Positions 16,481 through 21,736 of a DNA stretch of 58,231 nt are shown in pieces. The position numbers and the translations under genes are program-made. The notes under the pieces are model-generated. The model was not told the DNA's origin. It searched no databases and saw only the letters and a program-made list of their open reading frames with translations. Source of the stretch: an uncultured Acetatifactor sp. GTDB lineage: Bacteria; Bacillota; Clostridia; Lachnospirales; Lachnospiraceae. Where the stretch lies: assembly GCA_910577665.1 (NCBI GenBank), contig CAJTOJ010000023.1:1-58231 (forward strand), in the 5' to 3' direction. How positions within the stretch are numbered: position 1 is the stretch's first letter; every line of letters begins with the position of its first letter.

Positions 16481-16993
16481 ATGCGGACAGAGAAAAAAGA
16501 GGCACTGGTGCAGGAGTGTCTGATCAGAAATTACAAGAAATATTACAGGGTTGCATATAGCTATGTGTTCCAGGAACAGGACGCCATGGATATTGTCCAG
16601 GAAGCGGCCTGCCGGGCGATTCTGAAAAGTGATTCCCTGAAACAGCCGGAATATGTGGATACCTGGATCTGCCGGATTGTCATGAACGAGGCCGTCCGGT
16701 TCCTGGCGCAATACAGGGGAAGGACAGTAGCCATGGAGGAGATTCCGGAAGAAGGGGTGTCAGACCACATAGAGGATGTGGATTTACAGGTGGCCCTGGG
16801 AAAGCTGGATGAAAGGGAGAGGGCCATTGTGGTGCTCAAATATTTTGAGGAGGAGAAGCTGGGAACCATTGCCCGGATCCTGGATATGAATGTGAACACA
16901 GTGAAGAGCAGGCTCTACCGTGCCCTGGAAAAACTGCGGGAGTATATGGAGACAGGAGGAACAGAACATGGATATGTGGAAGAAGGAGTATGA
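16481..16993 (+). CDS. ECF sigma factor (SigV-like)
   Basis: 170 residues. Region 2 (~10-80) contains YRVAYSYVFQEQDAMDIVQEAACRAI and region 4 (~105-160) ends with LGTIARILDMNVNTVKSRLYRALEKL. The first codon follows a strong AGGAGG. Its last 26 bp overlap the start of an RsiV-like anti-sigma gene, so the two are coupled. In Bacillus and Enterococcus, SigV answers lysozyme by switching on cell-wall O-acetylation and D-alanylation. The matching promoter type and the partner point to the same role here, but no target gene is adjacent. Confidence 0.93.
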   Translation: MRTEKKEALVQECLIRNYKKYYRVAYSYVFQEQDAMDIVQEAACRAILKSDSLKQPEYVDTWICRIVMNEAVRFLAQYRGRTVAMEEIPEEGVSDHIEDVDLQVALGKLDERERAIVVLKYFEEEKLGTIARILDMNVNTVKSRLYRALEKLREYMETGGTEHGYVEEGV

Positions 16994-17843
16994 GGAGATT
17001 ATGGTGCCGGATCAGATGCTGGAGAAAGTGAAACTGGGTATTCAGCGTGCCAGGCAGGAGAAGAGAAGGAGAAGAAAACTGCGGGTGATCAAGGGTTGCG
17101 CCAGTGCGGCAGCTGTCATGGCTATCCTGCTGGTCCTGCCCAATACCAGCCAGACAGTGGCAGCGGCCATGCAGCAGCTTCCTTTGCTGGGGGATTTTTT
17201 CAAGGTCGTTACCATCCGGGAGTACAAGGAGGACACAGACCGGCATACGGCGGATGTGGAGGTGCCGGAGGTGAAGATCCAGGAGGAATTAGAAAGAAAG
17301 GGCGATGTGTCCCAGGAGACCTTGGAGCAGGCCCAGAAGACAGCGGAGGAAATTAATCTGGATATTCAGAAGGTGACAGATGAACTGATAGAGGAATTCA
17401 AGGCCACCATGGAGGAATTCAAGGATGGATACCAGGATCTGCTTGTGGAAAGCACAGTGCTGGTGGACAACGAAAAGTGGTTTTCACTGGATCTGATGAT
17501 GTATCAGGGAGCTGGCAGTGGCAATGAGCAACATAGGCATTACACCATAGATAAGACAACGGCGAAACGTGCCACGTTGGCAGATTTCTTTGGGACGGAT
17601 TATGTGGAAGTGGTGAGCCAGTCCGTGAAGGAGCAGATGCGCCAGAGGATGAAGGAAGATGACAGCCTGTGCTACTGGGTGGATTATGAGGATGTGCCTG
17701 GGTGGAATTTCCAGGCCATTGCAGAGGACCAGGATTTTTATGTGAATGAGGATGGAAATGTGGTGATCTGTTTTAACGAGTATGAAGTGGCACCAGGTTA
17801 TATGGGATGTGTGGAATTTGAAGTGGAAGTTAAGGGAAAATAA
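16968..17843 (+). CDS. RsiV-like anti-sigma factor, DUF3298 domain
   Basis: 291 residues. A short cytoplasmic N-terminus (MDMWKKEYEEIMVP) for sigma binding, a basic run RRRRK, one membrane helix (~41-60) and an external part with a coiled-coil stretch (~90-145) and a C-terminal DUF3298-type domain (YTIDKTTAKRATLADFFG ... FYVNEDGNVVICFNEYEVAPG). In Bacillus subtilis RsiV binds lysozyme directly with this domain, which triggers its cleavage and frees SigV. The start is fixed by AGGAGG eight bases upstream. No other function is suggested by the neighbours. Confidence 0.9.
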   Translation: MDMWKKEYEEIMVPDQMLEKVKLGIQRARQEKRRRRKLRVIKGCASAAAVMAILLVLPNTSQTVAAAMQQLPLLGDFFKVVTIREYKEDTDRHTADVEVPEVKIQEELERKGDVSQETLEQAQKTAEEINLDIQKVTDELIEEFKATMEEFKDGYQDLLVESTVLVDNEKWFSLDLMMYQGAGSGNEQHRHYTIDKTTAKRATLADFFGTDYVEVVSQSVKEQMRQRMKEDDSLCYWVDYEDVPGWNFQAIAEDQDFYVNEDGNVVICFNEYEVAPGYMGCVEFEVEVKGK

Positions 17844-17846
17844 ACC

Positions 17847-17997
17847 GCTACTGTTCACTGGGTATTGCCGTTAGGTGTTTGTCACGCAAAGAACGCATGA
17901 CAAACCCGAGACTGTGTGCACCAAATTAAGCGTTCTTTACTCGTTTTGAGCGCATCATGTTGCTGTGGGCGGCGTAGCCGTGAAAAAGAACAATAAA
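17847..17997 (+). repeat. R1 structured repeat, copy C1
   Basis: Starts CTACTGTTCAC. P1 is TTTGTCACGC with GCATGACAAA (one mismatch) and a 7-nt loop. The linker is CCCGAGACTGTGTG. P2 is weak. The tail has CATCATGTTGCTGTG. The right end is degraded compared with C2, which follows immediately. Confidence 0.7.
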
Positions 17998-17998
17998 T

Positions 17999-18133
17999 GT
18001 TACTGTTCACAGGTGCCACCGCGAGGTGTTTTCACGCGTCTTTTGCGTGAAAAACCCGAGACTGTCGTGTGCCAAAACGCCTGCATTTGGCGTTTTGTGT
18101 ACATATGTTGCTGTGAACGGAGTGAACAGTAAC
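17999..18133 (+). repeat. R1 structured repeat, copy C2 (best-preserved)
   Basis: 135 bp from GTTACTGTTCAC to GTGAACAGTAAC. P1: TTTTCACGC, loop GTCTTTT, GCGTGAAAA. Linker: CCCGAGACTGTCGTGTGCC. P2: CAAAACGCC with GGCGTTTTG. The end segment GTTGCTGT can pair with ACAGTAAC. Used here as the reference copy. It has no open reading frame of note and lies between the RsiV-like gene and the LexA-controlled operon. Confidence 0.9.
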
Positions 18134-18172
18134 CAATAAATCCAGGGCAATCTGGAAGAATGAAAAAAGGCC

Positions 18173-18228
18173 TTGCAAAATCAGAACGTATGTGCTATCC
18201 TATTATAGAACAGACGTTCTGATTTTGC
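18173..18228 (+). promoter_or_regulatory. LexA-regulated promoter with two operators
   Basis: TTGCAA (18173-18178) and TATCCT (18196-18201) are 17 bp apart. A Firmicutes LexA/DinR box GAACAGACGTTC sits at 18208-18219 (exact GAAC-N4-GTTC). GAACGTATGTGC, one mismatch from the box, sits between the -35 and -10 elements (18183-18194). In addition, a perfect 15-bp inverted repeat (GCAAAATCAGAACGT at 18175-18189, its complement at 18214-18228) brackets the -10 region. This predicts SOS control of the two genes that follow. Confidence 0.75.
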
Positions 18229-18337
18229 GCCTGGATGGAAATGGTGTAATCCTGGACAAGAGGGAAAGGCTGTGGTGCTGTTTTGGGAAAGGCATAAAAG
18301 CGCATGGAACCAGAAGGAAGGCAGCGGGAGGGAAGAC

Positions 18338-19690
18338 ATGGAATATCTGGAAACGGGACAGGAGATGTCCTTGATGGACAAACTGGGGATCTTGACAGAT
18401 GCGGCGAAGTATGACGTTGCTTGCACTTCCAGCGGTGTGGACCGGAAGGGGAATGGCCAGGGGATCGGCAACTGCGTAGCAGCGGGCATCTGCCATAGCT
18501 TCAGCAGCGATGGCCGCTGTATCTCGCTGCTGAAGATCCTGCTGACCAATGAATGCATCTACGATTGCAAATATTGTCTCAACCGCTGCTCCAATGATGT
18601 GCCCAGGGCCACTTTTACTCCGGAGGAGATCTGCACGCTGACTATGGAGTTTTACAGGAGGAATTATATTGAAGGGCTGTTTCTCAGTTCCGGTATCATC
18701 CGTTCTCCTTCCTTTACCATGGAGATGATCTACAGGACCATCTGGCTGCTGCGCAATCGGTACAGGTTTAACGGGTATGTGCATGTGAAGACCATACCGG
18801 GGGCTGACTGGGAACTGATCCGGATGACAGGGTATCTGGCAGACCGGATGAGCGTCAATCTGGAGCTGCCCACGGCAGAAGGGCTGCGCACCCTGGCACC
18901 CAATAAACATCGGAAGAATATCCTGACACCTATGCGCCAGATCCAGAACGGCATCACCCAGAACAAGAATGAACTCACTTTATATCGCAGTGCTCCCAGG
19001 TTTGTGGGAGGTGGCCAGTCTACCCAGATGATCATAGGGGCCACGCCGGAGAACGATTATCAGATCCTCAATGTGGCAGAGAGCCTCTACCAGAAGTTCT
19101 CGCTGAAGCGGGTATTTTATTCTGCTTTTGTGAATGTGACCAAGGACAGCGCCCTGCCTGCCTTGCCGGGGGGCCCACCACTTCTCCGTGAGCACAGACT
19201 GTATCAGGCGGACTGGTTGTTGCGGTTCTATGGGTTCCGGGCATCAGAACTCCTGGATGAGAAGCGCCCTTATTTCAATGTGATGCTGGACCCAAAGGAG
19301 GACTGGGCAGTGCGACATCTGGAACAGTTTCCAGTGGAGGTCAACCGTGCGCCTTTGGGACAGTTGCTTCGTGTGCCAGGGGTGGGAGTCAAGAGCGCCC
19401 AGCGGATTGTAGCCGCCAGAAGAACCACGAGTCTGACATTTACGGACCTGAAGAAGATTGGGGTGGTGCTAAAACGGGCCATTTACTTCCTTACCTGTAA
19501 TGGCCGGATGATGTATCCGGTGAAGCTGGAAGAAGATTACATTGTGAGAAACCTGACGGATGAGAAAGAGAGGATACAGTTTGGCAGTGACGGGATGACA
19601 TACCGCCAGATGAGTCTGTTTGATGACGGCAGCTTCTCCCGTCCCTTAAAGGAAGTGGAAATATACCAGAACGCAGTGGGAAGCATATAA
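18338..19690 (+). CDS. Putative DNA modification/repair radical SAM protein
   Basis: 450 residues. Radical SAM cluster motif CIYDCKYC (Cys73, Cys77, Cys80) near the N-terminus, SAM-binding features such as FLSSGII, and a C-terminal helix-hairpin-helix (RVPGVGVKSAQRIVAARR, ~345-362) for non-specific DNA binding. It matches the family described as a radical SAM protein linked to uracil-DNA glycosylase-like proteins, normally found beside the partner encoded next here. The reaction is unknown. The start is MEYLETGQEM, with GGGAGGGA six bases upstream; 22 upstream codons are open but lack a ribosome site. The LexA box in the promoter supports a role in DNA damage. Confidence 0.9.
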   Translation: MEYLETGQEMSLMDKLGILTDAAKYDVACTSSGVDRKGNGQGIGNCVAAGICHSFSSDGRCISLLKILLTNECIYDCKYCLNRCSNDVPRATFTPEEICTLTMEFYRRNYIEGLFLSSGIIRSPSFTMEMIYRTIWLLRNRYRFNGYVHVKTIPGADWELIRMTGYLADRMSVNLELPTAEGLRTLAPNKHRKNILTPMRQIQNGITQNKNELTLYRSAPRFVGGGQSTQMIIGATPENDYQILNVAESLYQKFSLKRVFYSAFVNVTKDSALPALPGGPPLLREHRLYQADWLLRFYGFRASELLDEKRPYFNVMLDPKEDWAVRHLEQFPVEVNRAPLGQLLRVPGVGVKSAQRIVAARRTTSLTFTDLKKIGVVLKRAIYFLTCNGRMMYPVKLEEDYIVRNLTDEKERIQFGSDGMTYRQMSLFDDGSFSRPLKEVEIYQNAVGSI

Positions 19691-19750
19691 GACAGAGACA
19701 TTTTCTTATGGGCAGGGACAGTGCCGTGGTATACCGGGAAACCTGCGCAC

Positions 19751-19925
19751 CGGAAGGGGAAGCAGAAACAAAGGGGTAACAGAAGGAAAGCCAAAGCAGA
19801 AGCAAGAAGGAAAGCAGAAACAAAGGGGAAGCAGAAGAAAAGCCAAAGCAGAAGCAAGAAGGAAAGCAGAAACAAAGAGAAGCAGAAACAAAGAGAAACA
19901 GAAGGAAAAGCAGGAGACCAGGAGT
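19751..19925 (+). repeat. T-poor purine-rich leader with 51-bp direct repeat
   Basis: About 175 bases almost without T, built from AAGCAGAAACAAAG-like pieces. A 51-bp unit starting GAAAGCCAAAGCAG at 19786 is repeated almost exactly at 19837. It is open in frame with the next gene, but its Lys/Gln/Arg-rich reading has no likeness to that family. It is best seen as an unstructured mRNA leader. Confidence 0.7.
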
Positions 19926-19948
19926 GGAAGAAAAGAGGGAACAGGCAT

Positions 19949-20713
19949 ATGATTGTCTATCGGTGTGAGGACACTCTGGAAAGTATATTTACGGCTGTCT
20001 ATCTGGCCTATGAGGAGAAGCGCGACTTGCAGGACACGCAATTAAGCCTTACAGAGGACCCGTTGCTCTTTGCCACAGATGTGTCTGTGGTGGCAGATGA
20101 GGAGAAGGCAAAGAAGGTGATCAGGACATTGGTGCGCCGGTTCGGGGAGAAGGATTATCATACGGTCTGCCTGGCGCTGGCCACAGAGGATACTGAGAAG
20201 GCCCAGGCAGTTTTCCGGACCATTGTGGAGGGACTGGGCCAAAGGCCTGTAGGACGCAGCAGGGTTCATCTGTTCGACAACCTGGCGGACGATTATGTAC
20301 ACAAGGCTTTTGCGCTGGCCAGATATGCCAACAGGGAGGTGGGCCATCTCATAGAGTTTCTGCGGTTTGAGGAACTGGAGAACGGGGTGCTTTATTCCAG
20401 GGTGGGACCCAAAGTCAATGCCCTGGCTTTTTTGATGCCTCATTTTGCAGATCGGTTTTCTATTGAGAATTTTGTTATATATGATGACCAGAGGAATCTG
20501 TTCGGGATCCATCCGGCGGGAAAGGCCTGGTACCTGTTTCATGGGGAGGAGACAGATCAGCCACAGCCAGTCTGGTCCGGGGAGGAAGGGCTTTATCAGG
20601 AATTGTTCCGGCATTTTGTTAAGACAATCGCCATTAAGGAAAGATACAATTGGAAGCTTCAGAGGAATATGCTGCCGCTCAGGTTCCAAGAATATATGAC
20701 AGAATTCCAATAA
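19949..20713 (+). CDS. Partner DNA-metabolism protein of the radical SAM enzyme
   Basis: 254 residues. Matches the uncharacterised family that accompanies the radical SAM DNA-repair protein and is often fused to a uracil-DNA glycosylase-like domain; that extra domain is absent here. Visible conserved pieces are YRCEDTLESIFTAVYLAYE near the start, DYVHKAFALARYANREVGHLIEFLRF in the middle, and PHFADRF ... NFVIYDDQRNLFGIH, W...G, YQELFRHFVKTIAIKERYN...QRNMLPLRF toward the end. The start is MIVYRCED with GAGGGAAC upstream. A longer frame extends 76 codons upstream but runs through the T-poor repeat. Cotranscribed with the radical SAM gene under the LexA-type promoter. Confidence 0.88.
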   Translation: MIVYRCEDTLESIFTAVYLAYEEKRDLQDTQLSLTEDPLLFATDVSVVADEEKAKKVIRTLVRRFGEKDYHTVCLALATEDTEKAQAVFRTIVEGLGQRPVGRSRVHLFDNLADDYVHKAFALARYANREVGHLIEFLRFEELENGVLYSRVGPKVNALAFLMPHFADRFSIENFVIYDDQRNLFGIHPAGKAWYLFHGEETDQPQPVWSGEEGLYQELFRHFVKTIAIKERYNWKLQRNMLPLRFQEYMTEFQ

Positions 20714-20716
20714 ATG

Positions 20717-20740
20717 CAACAAAAATATTAATTTTTGTTG
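20717..20740 (+). terminator. AT-rich palindrome after the DNA-repair operon
   Basis: CAACAAAAAT, ATTA, ATTTTTGTTG: a 10-bp stem three bases past the stop codon. It has few G-C pairs, so it is a weak or bidirectional terminator. Confidence 0.45.
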
Positions 20741-20869
20741 TAATGTGATAAAGCAGAGGATGTGCAATAGTTACAATAGAACTTTCTTGAGAAAAGAAAC
20801 CGTGAGCAATCTGCAAAATTAAATGAATTTTATATGAAATTCCCGGGAAAAATCGTGCGCGGAAAACGC

Positions 20870-20897
20870 TTTACATTTTGTATATTTTGAATATAAT
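20870..20897 (+). promoter_or_regulatory. Promoter of the HPr-like gene
   Basis: TTTACA at 20870-20875 and TATAAT at 20892-20897, 16 bp apart, 57 bp before the ATG. Confidence 0.65.
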
Positions 20898-20954
20898 GGT
20901 AAACTATAGTACAGACAAAACGCGGTTTTGAGTATGCAGAAAGGAAGGCTGAAA

Positions 20955-21179
20955 ATGGTAAAGACAATTCGTTTGACTCCAGGTGAAGTCCAGCATTTTG
21001 TAAATGTGACTTCTAAGTGTGATTTTGAAATTGATATATTCTATAACAGATATGTGATAGATGCAAAATCATTCTTAGGGGTTTACGGACTGGATTTTAC
21101 AAAACCTCTGAAGGTGTCCTATGATGGGTATAATGCACAACTGGAAGAATTATTGAGCCAGCACGCCATTGCTTCTTAG
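20955..21179 (+). CDS. HPr-like protein lacking the active-site histidine
   Basis: 74 residues. The sequence follows the HPr fold (TIRLTPGEVQHFVNVTSKCDFEIDIFYN, then AKSFLGVYGLDFTKPLKVSYDG), including the AKS segment that carries the regulatory Ser46 in HPr. The loop GLHARPA with the phospho-accepting His15 is absent and replaced by PGEVQH. It therefore cannot pass phosphate from enzyme I to a PTS permease. A regulatory role through the Ser46-like site (HPr kinase, CcpA) is possible but unproven. Strong promoter, ribosome site AAGGAAGG and its own terminator: a monocistronic gene. Confidence 0.85.
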   Translation: MVKTIRLTPGEVQHFVNVTSKCDFEIDIFYNRYVIDAKSFLGVYGLDFTKPLKVSYDGYNAQLEELLSQHAIAS

Positions 21180-21239
21180 GAGATACCTTTTGGGTTCATA
21201 TGTGGAAATGCTGTTATGACTATAGAAGAGAAAATGGAA

Positions 21240-21383
21240 GTTACTGTTCATTCGGTATTACTGTGAGGTGTTATCACGCGTTCTCTGCGTGACAAACTTG
21301 AGACTGCACGCGCTAAAATGAGCGTTCTTTGGTTGTTTTGTGTACATCACATTGCTGTGAGTGGCTTAGCTGTGAACAGTAAA
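21240..21383 (+). repeat. R1 structured repeat, copy D
   Basis: About 143 bp from GTTACTGTTCA to TGAACAGTAA. P1 TCACGC / GCGTGA has a 7-nt loop; the linker is ACTTGAGACTGCACGCGC; P2 is weak; the tail is TTTTGTGTACATCACATTGCTGTG. It lies between the HPr-like gene and its terminator. Confidence 0.75.
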
Positions 21384-21389
21384 AAATTG

Positions 21390-21429
21390 ACTCCCCATGT
21401 AAGATAGTGTACTATCTTATATGGGGAGT
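21390..21429 (+). terminator. Intrinsic terminator
   Basis: ACTCCCCATGTAAGATAG and CTATCTTATATGGGGAGT form a long near-perfect stem with a four-base loop, followed by TTTTC. It ends the HPr-like transcript, after the R1 repeat. Confidence 0.85.
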
Positions 21430-21526
21430 TTTCTGATTCCGGAATGAAAGAGCGGGAAATCCCGGAAAGGAAACACTTCAATATGGACTGGCATATGCAC
21501 ACATGGATGTGCCAATATGCCTTATT

Positions 21527-21716
21527 CCCGCGAGCAACGAGTCAAGTGGCTGCTTGCAGACATTTGGCGACTGCCGCGAGGGATGCGTAGCGCTGGTGGC
21601 GCATGATCAGCACCGACCGAAGCGAAGCGAAGACCAAAGACCCCGCTGCTCTGCAGCGCTGCAAGTTTGATACCCGCGTGCTTTAGCACGCTTTGCTTCG
21701 CAGCGGGGTCTTTGAT
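21527..21716 (+). repeat. R2 hairpin repeat, long copy
   Basis: Header CCCGCGAGCAACGAGTCAAG, then TTTGGCGACTGCCGCGAGGG, then a perfect 14-bp stem AAAGACCCCGCTGC (21636) / GCAGCGGGGTCTTT (ending 21713) enclosing a second hairpin GCGTGC-TTTA-GCACGC. The outer stem differs from the copy at 16286 but still pairs. It ends about 20 bp before the helicase start, so it may also shape that leader. Confidence 0.75.
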
Positions 21717-21736
21717 TGAGCACACGGGGTATAACC

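Noticed and set aside
19721..19948. 76-codon N-terminal extension of the DNA-metabolism partner protein
   Set aside because: It reads through the T-poor repeat, gives a Lys/Gln/Arg-rich low-complexity peptide, and a good ribosome site precedes MIVYRCED.
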